A DNA stretch of 64,000 nt, taken from JBBIRG01 sp964410965 (lineage in GTDB: Bacteria; CLD3; SB21; JBBIRG01). This document shows, one piece after another, positions 1-9,981 of the stretch (position 1 is the stretch's first letter; each line of letters begins with the position of its first letter). The notes under the pieces were generated by a model. The model did no database searches and was not told the DNA's origin. It worked only from the letters and a program-made list of their open reading frames with translations. The translations under genes were made by a program, and so were the position numbers. The stretch lies in contig CAYPIY010000004.1 of assembly GCA_964410965.1 (NCBI GenBank), forward strand, positions 248,001-312,000. Direction: 5' to 3'.

Positions 1-2
1 AC

Positions 3-1745
3 CTTAAACTGCGGGGAAAGAATTATGTCGGGCTCTGTCCTTTTCACCAGGAGAAAACTCCTTCTTTCACCGTCAGCCCGGACAAGCAGATCTTTTACTG
101 TTTCGGATGCCAGACCGGCGGAGATGTCTTTTCCTTTATCAAATCGTATGAAAAAATCAGTTATCCGGAATCCATACGGATGGTTGCGGAGCGATATCAC
201 ATCGATCTCCCCAAATACCGTCCGGCTGATACGACTTCTGAAAACAATGAATACGATGAACTTTATTTTATTCACAAAAAGGTCAATGATTTTTTCAGAA
301 ACCAGCTGACTTTGACTTCCGGACTCATCGCACTGGAATATCTCAAATACCGGGGATTCAGCGAAGAGATGATCGGAACTTACCAGATCGGGTACGCTCC
401 GGACCGCTGGGACAGCCTGTCCGTGCTCGCGAAAGATGAATCCCTGAACCCGGTTATGCTGCAGAAAGCGGGGCTGATCATGCCCCGGCAGGACAGCTCA
501 TTCTATGACCGCTTCCGCCACCGGTTGATGTTCCCGGTCATGAATCCCTCCGGTCGGGTGATCGCTTTCGGCGGCCGGCAGATGCGCGATGAGCCGGATT
601 CGCCCAAATACCTTAACTCACCCGAGACACTGATCTATCATAAAAGTAAAGTCCTGTACGGACTCTTTCAGGCCAGGGAAGAAATCCTCCGAAAGGACAT
701 GATCCTCATCGTGGAAGGATATGCGGACTGCATCTCGATGTACCAGTACGGATTTAAGAATGTCTGCGCCTCCAGCGGCACCGCATTCACGAAAGAACAG
801 TGCGACCTCATCCGGCGCTATACGCAGAACGTCACGCTGATATTCGACAGCGACGAGGCGGGAATCCGGGCTGCCGAACGGGCCGGGGCGCTGTTGCTTG
901 AAAACGCCTTAAATACGAGAATCACCGTAATCCCCGATCAGAAAGATCCTGACGGGTACATCCGTAAATACGGAGCCGACGCGTTCGGCCAGCTCCTGAA
1001 AAAAGCGGCCGATTATTTTGAATTCCGCGTAAACAATTATATCCGGAAAGACGCATTCAGGACGGTCCATGACCGCACTCAGGCCGCAAGGGAAATGCTG
1101 AACGTCATCGCCGGAATCAAAGACCGGATACGGCAGGATCTTTTCCTCCGGGAAATGGTTCACCATTTCGGACTGAATGAACAGGTCATACGCGATGAAT
1201 TCAGGAAAATCACACGTAATTCCCGTTCACCCCTATCCGGGGATAACGAAAAAAAAATTGCCGCACAATCCCCGGCGGAATCCGCCAAACCGGATATCCC
1301 CGAACAAGTCATCAAGGCGGAACGGCATCTGCTCCGCGCCGTCCTCCACGATCCCGAATTCGCGAAAACCCTTTTTTCCTATCTGTCTCCCGCCGATTTT
1401 CAGGTGGACGGGATCCGGACCGTGTTGGAGATTGTTGCGGACAAAACGGGTCAGGATCTTCCTTTCTCCCCGGCCGACCTGATCCGTGATGCTGAGGAAC
1501 CCATTCAGAAAGCCGTCACGCGGCTCATGATGGATGACCGCGATTCGTTTCCATGGGAGGATTGTGTCGCTATAATCCAGCTGAACCAACTCCAGAAAAA
1601 ATCGGAAGAATTACGGTACACGATTAAGGCGGCCGAACAGCAGGGCGACGACATCCAGCGCCTTCAGCAGCTCTGGAACGACCTGCTGAAAGACATATCC
1701 GGCTTAAAATCAAAAAAGGAACTGATTAAAAAAAATACGGCATAA
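3..1745 (+). CDS. dnaG: DNA primase, 5' end cut by the window edge
   Basis: Synthesises RNA primers at the replication fork. The frame is open from the first base, and the true start lies outside the window, about 30 codons upstream by comparison with the E. coli protein. The zinc-ribbon ligands are visible at once (LCPFH, then YCFGC). The TOPRIM catalytic core follows with IVEGYAD and the DSDEAG metal-binding motif. A C-terminal helical segment (roughly the last 140 residues) matches the DnaB-interaction region in position and composition. An ATG at 180 is internal and would delete the zinc finger, so it is not the start. The gene is not next to rpoD, which lies 21 kb away on the other strand. 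A receptor gene begins 29 bp downstream. Confidence 0.97.
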   Translation, partial: LKLRGKNYVGLCPFHQEKTPSFTVSPDKQIFYCFGCQTGGDVFSFIKSYEKISYPESIRMVAERYHIDLPKYRPADTTSENNEYDELYFIHKKVNDFFRNQLTLTSGLIALEYLKYRGFSEEMIGTYQIGYAPDRWDSLSVLAKDESLNPVMLQKAGLIMPRQDSSFYDRFRHRLMFPVMNPSGRVIAFGGRQMRDEPDSPKYLNSPETLIYHKSKVLYGLFQAREEILRKDMILIVEGYADCISMYQYGFKNVCASSGTAFTKEQCDLIRRYTQNVTLIFDSDEAGIRAAERAGALLLENALNTRITVIPDQKDPDGYIRKYGADAFGQLLKKAADYFEFRVNNYIRKDAFRTVHDRTQAAREMLNVIAGIKDRIRQDLFLREMVHHFGLNEQVIRDEFRKITRNSRSPLSGDNEKKIAAQSPAESAKPDIPEQVIKAERHLLRAVLHDPEFAKTLFSYLSPADFQVDGIRTVLEIVADKTGQDLPFSPADLIRDAEEPIQKAVTRLMMDDRDSFPWEDCVAIIQLNQLQKKSEELRYTIKAAEQQGDDIQRLQQLWNDLLKDISGLKSKKELIKKNTA

Positions 1746-1774
1746 TACAAGTCATTTCACAAACCACGGTTCAA

Positions 1775-4093
1775 ATGATGAAATCACCGATCATTTTAGG
1801 ATTCCTCCTGCTCTGCCTGAATACTGCTGATATGTACCCGCAGCTGCAACGTTATATCCTTGAAGGAAAAATTACCGACCGTCATGACGGAAAGCCCCTG
1901 CGGCATGTGAATGTTTCGCTGAAAGAAACGAAACAGGGCGATGTGACCGACAGCAGCGGAAACTATCTTATCCGGAACATCAAACCCGGCAGCTATACTC
2001 TGATCGTTTCTCTTATAGGTTACAAGAAACTTACCCGCGCTCTCGAAATCGGAAGTGACCGGAATTTCAGCTTTTTGCTGGAGGAACAGCCTCTTCTTTT
2101 TCAGCCGATCGAGATTACTCCCGGCACGTTCAGCGTCACAATCGACGAACCCGGCTCCCATAAACTCACTCCCCGTCAGATTCTTTATACAGCGAATCTG
2201 TTCACGCGCGACATTTACCGGAGCCTGCAGATCCTTCCGGGAATTTCCCATAACGAATGGAGTTCCAAACCTCATATCAAGGGCGGCAACCCCGATGAAA
2301 CCGCGGTGATCCTTGACAACCTGGAAATCTTCGAACCGTTCCATCTCGATGAGCTGGACGGTCCGTTCAGCCTCATCGGTTCCGACCTTGTGGATGAGAT
2401 GACCGTCCTCACCGGCGGATTCTCCTCGCGGCACAGCGATAAAATGTCGGGCATACTCCGGATCAACACCGTGGACAGGCTTTTCAACGATTCACTCCGC
2501 TTTTCGGTCGATTTCATGGGCGCTTCCGTCAACCTGAACCAGCGGATCAGCGACAAAGTAGAAGTGTTCACGGCGGGCCGGAGAAGTTATCTGTACCTGA
2601 TCGAAAAAACCACCGATAATGATTATCCCGCCGAAATTTGGGACCTGTGGAATAAAATCACTTACCGTCACGATCCCTACAACCGATTCGCGCTTCATTA
2701 TCTGGTCGTGAAAGACAATGTCAAATACAGCCAGGACTCGACGTACATCCGGAGGGAATTCTTTGAAAGTGAAAAAACAAACTCCTATTTATGGCTGAAC
2801 TGGCGGCGGCTGGTCAGCGACCGTTACTTCTTCCTGACTACCGCCGGATACCAGAAACTCGGGAAGAACTCCGACTTCTCTTTTGACGCTAACTACACCT
2901 CGGACAACAAAGACAAACGCAATACGCATATTCTGACCGCAAGACAGGATCATTACTTCAACATCAATGACATCCACACGCTGGAATACGGTGCCGAGTT
3001 TCACCAGTTTTTCAGCGACTATCTTTACCGGGAAGCACGCATCAATCCGCTCGAGACCAAGGACTGGCTGATCGCCACCGACATCATGGCGCTCAACCGC
3101 AAATTCACGGGTTACCGGTACGGGGCTTACATCCAGGACCAGTGGACGATTACCGACCCCCTGAAGCTTCAGTTCGGATTCAGGCTTTCCGGCCAGAGTT
3201 ATACCGATCATGCACAACTGGCCCCGCGGCTGTCCGCCAGTTATTCTTTTTCCGAGCGGCTTACCTTCAAAGCCGCGTACGGATGGTATTACCAGCCGGA
3301 TAACATGCAAAAGCTTCGCGTATACCAGAACCAGTACCGTCTGGATGACAAACCGGAAAAATGCGTTCATTATATCGGCAGCGCGAATTACAAACATTCC
3401 GCGGAAACCGAAATGACACTGGAACTGTATTACAAGGATTATATCCGCCTGAATGACGATTATAACTATGATTTTTTCAACCGCATCAGCGGAATCGGCA
3501 TCATTGACCGGCCCTATTTCACGTCCACGGGCTATTCCACCGGCGCCGATTTTTTCATTTCAAAAAAATTCGGGCACCGAAGCCTTCTGACCGCCGCATA
3601 TTCTCTGGGTTTCCACCGCATCTCCAACTACGCCTCTCAGGTTACCCAGCGGGACCTGGACCGGACCCAATTGTTTAACATCAACAGCATCAACCAGCTG
3701 GGCAGAAACATCACATTCAGCGCCATCTGGAGATTCCATACCGGAGATCCCTATACGCCAAGCCGGATCAGCATCCTCGGAGACAGTTCGGTGACGAACA
3801 GCACCGTTTTTTTCACGCTGGATAAAAAGAACTCGGGCCGCCTCCCGGCTTTCCATACCATGGACCTTAAAATCGAAAAAAAGTGGATCGCCGACCGGAT
3901 GGCATGGGTCTTATACGGGAGCGTAATCAACGTCTACGGACATGACAATATCCGGCAGTACTACTGGCAGCGTCAGGTGGAAAATAAAAAAATCAAAACC
4001 TTTGAACGCAGGGCGCAATCCTTTTTTCCGCGATTTTTTCTTCTGGGTCTGAGCATGGAACTGGATCTGCCCGCCATCGTCAAGGAACAATAA
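1775..4093 (+). CDS. TonB-dependent outer-membrane receptor with carboxypeptidase-regulatory-like domain
   Basis: Predicted outer-membrane active transporter of 772 residues. A signal peptide (about residues 1-20) is followed by a CarboxypepD_reg-like beta-sandwich (about 28-110; GKITD at the start, SLIGY near the end). Then comes a TonB plug domain (about 130-235, with IKGGNPDETAVILDN and VLTGGFSSRHSDKMSG) and a long beta-barrel rich in aromatic strand ends. This layout is typical of FCB receptors. The substrate cannot be read from the sequence, and no SusD partner is adjacent. The energy source could be the exbB-exbD-exbD-tonB operon at 16.8-19.1 kb. The start has only a weak ribosome-binding site, and a second ATG follows directly. 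Confidence 0.9.
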   Translation: MMKSPIILGFLLLCLNTADMYPQLQRYILEGKITDRHDGKPLRHVNVSLKETKQGDVTDSSGNYLIRNIKPGSYTLIVSLIGYKKLTRALEIGSDRNFSFLLEEQPLLFQPIEITPGTFSVTIDEPGSHKLTPRQILYTANLFTRDIYRSLQILPGISHNEWSSKPHIKGGNPDETAVILDNLEIFEPFHLDELDGPFSLIGSDLVDEMTVLTGGFSSRHSDKMSGILRINTVDRLFNDSLRFSVDFMGASVNLNQRISDKVEVFTAGRRSYLYLIEKTTDNDYPAEIWDLWNKITYRHDPYNRFALHYLVVKDNVKYSQDSTYIRREFFESEKTNSYLWLNWRRLVSDRYFFLTTAGYQKLGKNSDFSFDANYTSDNKDKRNTHILTARQDHYFNINDIHTLEYGAEFHQFFSDYLYREARINPLETKDWLIATDIMALNRKFTGYRYGAYIQDQWTITDPLKLQFGFRLSGQSYTDHAQLAPRLSASYSFSERLTFKAAYGWYYQPDNMQKLRVYQNQYRLDDKPEKCVHYIGSANYKHSAETEMTLELYYKDYIRLNDDYNYDFFNRISGIGIIDRPYFTSTGYSTGADFFISKKFGHRSLLTAAYSLGFHRISNYASQVTQRDLDRTQLFNINSINQLGRNITFSAIWRFHTGDPYTPSRISILGDSSVTNSTVFFTLDKKNSGRLPAFHTMDLKIEKKWIADRMAWVLYGSVINVYGHDNIRQYYWQRQVENKKIKTFERRAQSFFPRFFLLGLSMELDLPAIVKEQ

Positions 4094-4105
4094 AAAAGGA
4101 AAAAC

Positions 4106-5260
4106 ATGAATCAATCATCCCTCTCAATCCGAATGCTCCTGACAGGCCTTGTCCTCGTCCTGACGGCATGTGAAACCGAGAAGGACAGCGCGTACTTCCA
4201 GAAAACCATTGATTTTGACAAAAACGACTGGGGTATCGCGGCTACGCTGTCTGAAAACGGGGAAATCGTCCTTTGCGGATATTCCAACAGTATCATGGTT
4301 TCGGATGAAGTGCTTGTCATGAAACTCTCCGGCACCGGCCGTGTCAGTTGGACAAAATCGTTCGGCGGACCTGGATACGATGCGGGAGTTGACATTATCC
4401 GGACTTCTGACGGCAATTACATTCTGGGCGGAAATGTATTTCTCAAAAACTTTGACATTTTCCTGTTAAAACTGAATCCCTACGGACAGATGATCTGGGC
4501 GGAACATCTGGGCGGACAGGAAGTGAATAATTGTCATGCTGTATATCCTGATCAATCCGGCGGCTGCTATGTCATCGGTACGGCCGGAAACGACATGCTT
4601 TTCTATCATATCAGCAATACAGGCGATACAGTCTGGGTAAAATCTATCGGCAAAATGAAAGGATATGATTTCGGCCGGTCATTATATGTCAGGGAGAACG
4701 GGAATATACTGATCTCGGGAAACACCAACAGTTTTTCCACAAATCAGACGCCGTTTGTGGCTGAATTCAATTCCGATGGAAATGAACTATGGACGTCGGT
4801 GATTGAATTGGCGAATGTATATTATATCTATGACATGACGGTACTTGAGCAGGACGGGATATATTTAACCGGCGGTTATATTTATGATTACCATGGTTTT
4901 TACCAGGCTTTTTTGATGAAAACAGACCTCTCCGGAAATCTGCTATGGAAAAATGACCTGAGTTATGCTTCCTTCAGCGATTGTTTTTATGATATCGAAA
5001 AAACCAGGGACCAGTCATTCATCCTAAGCGGATTTGTCACCCACGATACTGTCCGAAGTCAGTTTTTCGTTACGAAAACAGACCTCGAGGGAAACCGTAT
5101 CTGGGCAAAGGAAATGGGAAAAACGCTGGAGGACGCAGCATATCAGTCCCGGGAACTTGATAACGGAGATATTCTGTCGATTGGAACGACCCGTGACCCT
5201 GGAAAAACCACATATGATATCACGGTCGCAAGAATGACAAAAAAAGGTGAAATTCACTGA
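4106..5260 (+). CDS. Lipoprotein with propeller-like repeats
   Basis: Secreted protein of 384 residues with a lipobox (LTAC, Cys22), so probably anchored in the membrane by lipid. The mature part holds about six repeats of roughly 50-55 residues. Each combines a Gly-rich turn, a predicted strand ending in LSGTG- or LNPYG-like motifs and a W(T/A/V)K strand (for example VSWTKSFGG and TVWVKSIGK), as in beta-propeller proteins of the PQQ/BNR kind. No catalytic residues are recognised. It has a good ribosome-binding site (AAAAAAGGAAAAAC) and lies 12 bp after the receptor gene. It is probably co-transcribed with the receptor and with the peptidase-like gene 15 bp downstream. Its function is unknown; a surface-exposed binding or scaffolding role is a guess. 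Confidence 0.8.
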   Translation: MNQSSLSIRMLLTGLVLVLTACETEKDSAYFQKTIDFDKNDWGIAATLSENGEIVLCGYSNSIMVSDEVLVMKLSGTGRVSWTKSFGGPGYDAGVDIIRTSDGNYILGGNVFLKNFDIFLLKLNPYGQMIWAEHLGGQEVNNCHAVYPDQSGGCYVIGTAGNDMLFYHISNTGDTVWVKSIGKMKGYDFGRSLYVRENGNILISGNTNSFSTNQTPFVAEFNSDGNELWTSVIELANVYYIYDMTVLEQDGIYLTGGYIYDYHGFYQAFLMKTDLSGNLLWKNDLSYASFSDCFYDIEKTRDQSFILSGFVTHDTVRSQFFVTKTDLEGNRIWAKEMGKTLEDAAYQSRELDNGDILSIGTTRDPGKTTYDITVARMTKKGEIH

Positions 5261-5275
5261 AACGAAAGATAACCT

Positions 5276-7528
5276 ATGAAAACGTTCAGTATCCTGTTTT
5301 TTTTGCAATGTCTGATTTCATTATCAGGAAACGGCATCATTTCTGCTCAGGAAATGCAATCCAAATCCCGGTTGAGCTCATATACACTGAAAGCCGGATC
5401 CCAGGGAGGCTTTTACACCTTTCCCGAAGCGGTAGCGCAGCTCGACTCCATGCGCCTGTTGTTTCCCTATTTGATATCCGCAAAGGATTCCATCTTTTAT
5501 ACGCTTCCTTACCCGACATTGGTCTATCTTAGAAAGCCGATCTGGGCCGTCCGGATATCCGACAATCCCGATATGGCTGAAAATGAACCGAAGATCCTGA
5601 TGCTGGGACTGATTCACGCCAACGAGCCCATGAGCATGATGCAGATGATCGCCTTTATGTGGGACATCCTTTATTCCTATGCGAATGATCCCGATGTAAG
5701 GTTTTTGGTGAACACCCGGGAAATCTATTTTATCCCTGTCCTTAATCCAGACGGGTATCTTTACAATCAAAAGAACTATCCCGCCGGAGGAGGAACCTGG
5801 AGATTAAACCGCCAGCCCTCATGGAATGAATTTTCCCCGATCATCGGAATCGATATCAACAGAAACTTCAGTTATGCATTTATCGGTGAAAATCCCTATC
5901 AGCCAAGGTTCAACCCATATTTCAGAGGATGGAAACCTTTCTGGGCGCATGAATCCTACGCGATCATGAAATACTGCCAGACAAAGCAATTTACGCTCAA
6001 CATCAATTACCATGTGATCGACAAAAGCAACAAAGTCAAAGGATATGTCATTTACCCGTGGAATCACACCCCCAGTCTCCTGACGCCCGATTCCACGCTG
6101 TTCAGGACTCTCGCAAAGCAAATCATTTTTTTTGATCGCTTCAGGCATGGAACCACATACCAGTACAGCTTTGAACGTGAAATCCAATATCCCGCTTCCA
6201 ACCCCACCGGTACAATCGAAGACTGGATGTACGGGGTAAAAGGAACAAAAGCGCTGACCATAGCGATCGCGCAGGGAAAATGGCCTCATAAAGACTCCGT
6301 GGTAAAACTTGCCGAATCCCTGATCCCGATGAATTACCGCGCCGTGTGGTCAGGCGGATTGAATCCGAATATCGAAGAGGTCTATTACAGCAATGCCAAC
6401 GGAGAACCTTTCCTCCGGGCGGGCGAATCCGGGCAAATGTCACTGAATTTCGAAAATAAGGGACTTGCACCCGGAAATTCTCCCTTTTATCTGAGTTTAT
6501 CCACTGCCGATACGCATGTCATTATCCATCGTTCGGAATCAGTCATTGACAGCTTACCCATCATGAAAATCATGAATAATGAATCACGGCCTTTCCTGTT
6601 TTCCGTCAAACCGGGCACACCGATCGGTCATATCGTCAATTTCAATCTGCGTATAGCTTTCGAAACAGAGGAATTGTTCCGGAATATTCAGTTCATCAGC
6701 GGTCAGCCGGAATGCCTGTTCTGTGATACAGCGAATGAGATCAGCAACTGGACAAAAGGAGATTTCTGGGGTCATTCCGGATCAGGACCCTCCGGCCGCC
6801 AGGTCATTACGGAATCTCCGGCGGGATTATACTACAACAATACAAATTACAGGCTCATTCTTAAAATCCCTGTTTCATTCAGGTTTTTCAGAGAACCCTG
6901 GCTGGAATTCAATACCCGGTGGGATATTGAGCCGGAATTCGACTTCGCGACCGTTTCCGCATCCACCGACGGGGGCGTTCACTGGATCAATCTTTATTCA
7001 AAAAATTCCAGGTATGCTTCCGGGCAACTTCCGGTTCAGGCCGATGTCACCCAATTGGGTTATGACGGATACCAGGAAGACTGGCTTAAGGAGAAGATCC
7101 GGCTGAAAAGTTTTGAAGAAGCCGATTCCGTTTATATCAAATTTGAACTTGCGACGGACGGTTGGATCGTCCATGACGGATGGTATCTCGACAGGATTAA
7201 AATCATGGGATATCCTTATGAGCCGGAAACCTCATACACGGAAAAACAGGTTTTTACTTTGATCAGCAATTATCCGAACCCTTTTAATCCTGCGACCTCT
7301 ATACATTTCACTGTTCACACCCGCTCCGGCATCAGTCTCGCCGTATATAATGTACTGGGCCAAAGGGTGGCCCGGCTGATCAGTAACCGGGAATATATGC
7401 CCGGCACGCACCGGATTGTATGGGATGGACGGAATGATTACGGACAGGCCGCCTCCAGCGGAGTTTATTTCTACCGACTCGAAACCCGTGGTTTCAGCGA
7501 AACAAAAAAAATGCTGCTGATCCGTTAA
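5276..7528 (+). CDS. Secreted M14 zinc-carboxypeptidase-like protein with T9SS sorting domain; catalytic Glu missing
   Basis: A 750-residue exported protein. After a signal peptide (about residues 1-24) comes an M14 metallocarboxypeptidase fold. The zinc ligands are visible as HANE (H114, E117) and H246, with the substrate-binding pair NRN at 195-197 and the DWMYG segment near 316-320. At the position of the general-base glutamate the sequence reads TIAIAQG, giving Ala332 where active members have Glu, so peptide cleavage may be lost. A MAM/jelly-roll-like region follows (about 490-650). The C-terminal 90 residues carry YPNPFNP and a FlgD-like strand pattern, a type A T9SS sorting signal. It lies convergent to the C39-like gene with a 4-bp gap and no obvious terminator. 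It may be a pseudo-enzyme that binds peptides. Confidence 0.85.
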   Translation: MKTFSILFFLQCLISLSGNGIISAQEMQSKSRLSSYTLKAGSQGGFYTFPEAVAQLDSMRLLFPYLISAKDSIFYTLPYPTLVYLRKPIWAVRISDNPDMAENEPKILMLGLIHANEPMSMMQMIAFMWDILYSYANDPDVRFLVNTREIYFIPVLNPDGYLYNQKNYPAGGGTWRLNRQPSWNEFSPIIGIDINRNFSYAFIGENPYQPRFNPYFRGWKPFWAHESYAIMKYCQTKQFTLNINYHVIDKSNKVKGYVIYPWNHTPSLLTPDSTLFRTLAKQIIFFDRFRHGTTYQYSFEREIQYPASNPTGTIEDWMYGVKGTKALTIAIAQGKWPHKDSVVKLAESLIPMNYRAVWSGGLNPNIEEVYYSNANGEPFLRAGESGQMSLNFENKGLAPGNSPFYLSLSTADTHVIIHRSESVIDSLPIMKIMNNESRPFLFSVKPGTPIGHIVNFNLRIAFETEELFRNIQFISGQPECLFCDTANEISNWTKGDFWGHSGSGPSGRQVITESPAGLYYNNTNYRLILKIPVSFRFFREPWLEFNTRWDIEPEFDFATVSASTDGGVHWINLYSKNSRYASGQLPVQADVTQLGYDGYQEDWLKEKIRLKSFEEADSVYIKFELATDGWIVHDGWYLDRIKIMGYPYEPETSYTEKQVFTLISNYPNPFNPATSIHFTVHTRSGISLAVYNVLGQRVARLISNREYMPGTHRIVWDGRNDYGQAASSGVYFYRLETRGFSETKKMLLIR

Positions 7529-7532
7529 ATAA

Positions 7533-8297
7533 TCACTTCTTCTTCAGCCGGATGATCAGGATGTCCGCGCCCTCCTGATTCATGGATTTCATGAAACGTT
7601 CGTTTTCATAGGAAAAATCTTTTCCGCGTTTCGTGCCGACATCGTTGGTAATGATCCGGTCGGGCGTGTACCCGATGACGGTGACCATGTGGTATTCGGG
7701 TCCGGGCGGCGTGTAATAGGGATTCTTCAGGGTCCGGCCGTATGTCGGTGCGATCACGGGATACCCTTCAGCAACAAAACGTCGGATATCACTGAGCGTT
7801 GCTTTTCTCCGGATGATCACTTCATCGGGCTGCAGCCCGAAAAAACCAGTCATCAGCATCCTGACGGAATCCGCATGGATATCCTTATGCAGGCCGAAAT
7901 GCTTTTCCTGCCAGGCGATCATGTCGAGGAAAATCTGATGCGCTTCTTTCGGGTGAATGGTGTCGATGCCCCGTGCGTAATACAATGCCTGCAGGACTGC
8001 CGCTTCCTCGCAGCTGGCATGGTGAAAGTCCCAGCTTTCCTGGTTCTGCAGCGGGGCCTGGCACACGAACGGTACCCGGATATAGGCTTTATCGGGTATA
8101 ACCGGAATGGCATCCACACGGGAAACGGTTTCAACCGCCGCTGCGGTATCCCGGATTGCAAATTCGACCGCTGCGCGGTTCTCCCGGTCCGTGCGCATAC
8201 GCTCGAAATAATTTTCAATCCGGCTGTAAAAGGTTACCAGTCCTGCCGTTACGGCTATCAGAACCAGGAGGATGAGGAATTTCAGTTTCTTTTTCAT
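7533..8297 (-). CDS. C39-like cysteine peptidase with N-terminal membrane anchor
   Basis: A 254-residue protein from the chosen ATG at 8297. The longer frame upstream begins inside the preceding gene and would hide the hydrophobic N-terminus. Residues about 4-24 form a membrane segment or uncleaved signal (KKKLKFLILLVLIAV). The Peptidase_C39_2 domain follows, with the nucleophile region SCEEAAVLQALY, the catalytic His in EYHMVTVIGY and a downstream ITNDVG acid/amide residue. Such papain-fold proteins are common in bacterial envelopes and usually have unknown substrates. No ABC exporter or leader-peptide gene is near, so a bacteriocin-processing role is unlikely. The start is 10 bp after the stop codon of nnr, so the two are probably co-transcribed. 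Confidence 0.75.
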   Translation of the reverse strand: MKKKLKFLILLVLIAVTAGLVTFYSRIENYFERMRTDRENRAAVEFAIRDTAAAVETVSRVDAIPVIPDKAYIRVPFVCQAPLQNQESWDFHHASCEEAAVLQALYYARGIDTIHPKEAHQIFLDMIAWQEKHFGLHKDIHADSVRMLMTGFFGLQPDEVIIRRKATLSDIRRFVAEGYPVIAPTYGRTLKNPYYTPPGPEYHMVTVIGYTPDRIITNDVGTKRGKDFSYENERFMKSMNQEGADILIIRLKKK

Positions 8298-8307
8298 ACG
8301 GACCGGT

Positions 8308-9864
8308 TCAGTCCTGGCTCTGCAGAATGATTTTGAAGGCCGCCGGTAGATAATCAATAAGATCGCCCGCGATCATTCCGATCTGTGTAATTTCGGCTGC
8401 GGCCAGGTCCCCGGCCAGACCATGGATCCATGCGCCTGCGCAGGCTGCCTGTTCGCAGGTCATGCCCTGAGCGAGGAAAGCCGCGATCATTCCCGTAAGC
8501 ACATCGCCGCTGCCCGCGGTGGCCATTCCCGGATTGCCCGTATTGGTGACCATCACCGGTGTGTTCGGCCCGGCGATGCAGGTCGGAGAGCCTTTCAGCA
8601 ATATCGTTTTCCGAAGTTTCCTCACGGTCTGTACAAGGTGAAATATCCGGTTTTCCCTGATCCCGGCCGTATCCAGTCCGGCCAGCGCGGCAAACTCCCC
8701 GTCATGAGGGGTAAACACCATCGGCGTTTCATTCAATCGAAGGCTGTCCGCACAGTGCGAAAGGGCGATCACCGCGTCAGCATCCACAACGACCGGTCTG
8801 TCAATCCCGCTCATCAGTTCGCAAATGAGTCCCATGGTTTCTTCATGCCGCGATAATCCGGGTCCTATAGCCACGGAATCGCTCCACGAAACCAGCGCTT
8901 TCAGCTGATCCAGCGCTTTCATGCTGACGGAACCCGGTGATGTTTCCGGAAGAACAGATGTCAGGGCTTCGGGCAGCCGGTTTTCGATAACACGGATCAC
9001 GCATTCCGGCGCTGCGACTTTCAGCATGCCCGCCCCGGAACGAAGGGCTGCTTTAGCCGCCAGAAACGACGACCCGGTCATGCCGCGCGAGCCCGCGATC
9101 ACCAGTACTTTACCGAACTGGTATTTATATGCGCCCGGATGCCTGGGTTTGAATAACCGGCGCACATCCTCATTCTCAATCAGCAGCCGGTCCCCTCCCG
9201 AAACCAGCGCGTCCGGAAATCCGATGTCGGCCGTGATCAGCTTTCCGCTGAATTTTTTCCCTTCCCCGAAAAGAAGTCCCTGTTTAGGAAGTCCGAACGT
9301 AACGGTTGTATCGGCCATTACCGCGGTGTTTCCGGGAAGACCGGTTTCCCCGTTTAGCCCGGAGGGAATGTCCACAGCGACCACATTTGTCCCGTGATCC
9401 TGCTTCCATCGGTTGATTTGCTGGACCACATCGTATATCAGCCCGTCCAGGTCCCCTTTTGAGCCGGTTCCCAGTATCGCGTCGATAACCACCTCAGGGA
9501 CCGTCACGGACAGGTCCTGACTGGTCTGATTTAAAAACTGGACCGGAACACCCGTCGTAATCAGCTTATTGAAATTCAGCAGGGCGTCATGCTTGAGGTC
9601 AGGAATCTGACCCAGCATATAAATCATCGGTTTGATTCCCGACTGGATCATCATCCGGGCGATGACAAACCCGTCGCCGCCGTTGTTTCCTTTACCGCAG
9701 AAAATGACTGTCTTTTTACGGGGTAAATCCGGAACGGTACGGATTAAAAATTCAAAAACCGAACGGCCTGCGTTCTCCATGAGTGTTTCGCCAGGAATAC
9801 CGTAAGCCTGAATGGTTTTGCGGTCGATTTCCTGCATTTCCTGGGGTGTAACGATTTTTTTCAT
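8308..9864 (-). CDS. nnr: Bifunctional NAD(P)H-hydrate epimerase / ADP-dependent dehydratase
   Basis: Repairs damaged NADH and NADPH hydrates in the cytoplasm. The N-terminal half (about residues 1-215) is the epimerase (YjeF_N) domain with the signature GKGNNGGDGFV. The C-terminal half is the ribokinase-like dehydratase domain with TAGSGDVLTGMIAA near residue 450. At 518 residues it has the usual length of the fused bacterial enzyme. The start codon is clear from the conserved MKKIVTPQEM N-terminus. It is followed by the C39-like peptidase gene, which has no obvious functional link. Confidence 0.95.
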   Translation of the reverse strand: MKKIVTPQEMQEIDRKTIQAYGIPGETLMENAGRSVFEFLIRTVPDLPRKKTVIFCGKGNNGGDGFVIARMMIQSGIKPMIYMLGQIPDLKHDALLNFNKLITTGVPVQFLNQTSQDLSVTVPEVVIDAILGTGSKGDLDGLIYDVVQQINRWKQDHGTNVVAVDIPSGLNGETGLPGNTAVMADTTVTFGLPKQGLLFGEGKKFSGKLITADIGFPDALVSGGDRLLIENEDVRRLFKPRHPGAYKYQFGKVLVIAGSRGMTGSSFLAAKAALRSGAGMLKVAAPECVIRVIENRLPEALTSVLPETSPGSVSMKALDQLKALVSWSDSVAIGPGLSRHEETMGLICELMSGIDRPVVVDADAVIALSHCADSLRLNETPMVFTPHDGEFAALAGLDTAGIRENRIFHLVQTVRKLRKTILLKGSPTCIAGPNTPVMVTNTGNPGMATAGSGDVLTGMIAAFLAQGMTCEQAACAGAWIHGLAGDLAAAEITQIGMIAGDLIDYLPAAFKIILQSQD

Positions 9865-9937
9865 ATGGGTACCCGTATAAAATATGCTGGAGAATTTTTA
9901 TCTGCCGGTTTTACGCCGGTTATGAATGGATCCTTCA

Positions 9938-9975
9938 GAAAAAAAATTTTCACAGCCGTCTGCGACCGTGAAAAT
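9938..9975 (-). terminator. Rho-independent terminator of tRNA-Pro
   Basis: On the minus strand an ATTTTCAC...GTGAAAAT hairpin (8-bp arms at 9946-9953 and 9968-9975) is followed directly by a run of T. It begins 7 bases after the 3' end of the tRNA. Confidence 0.8.
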
Positions 9976-9981
9976 ATTTTG

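Noticed and set aside
25..309. Plus-strand frame near the left edge
   Set aside because: It is an out-of-frame shadow of dnaG; the true frame (from base 3) shows the zinc-finger residues and runs through to 1745.
7533..8297. C39-like gene considered as part of a bacteriocin export system
   Set aside because: No ABC transporter, membrane-fusion or leader-peptide gene is nearby.
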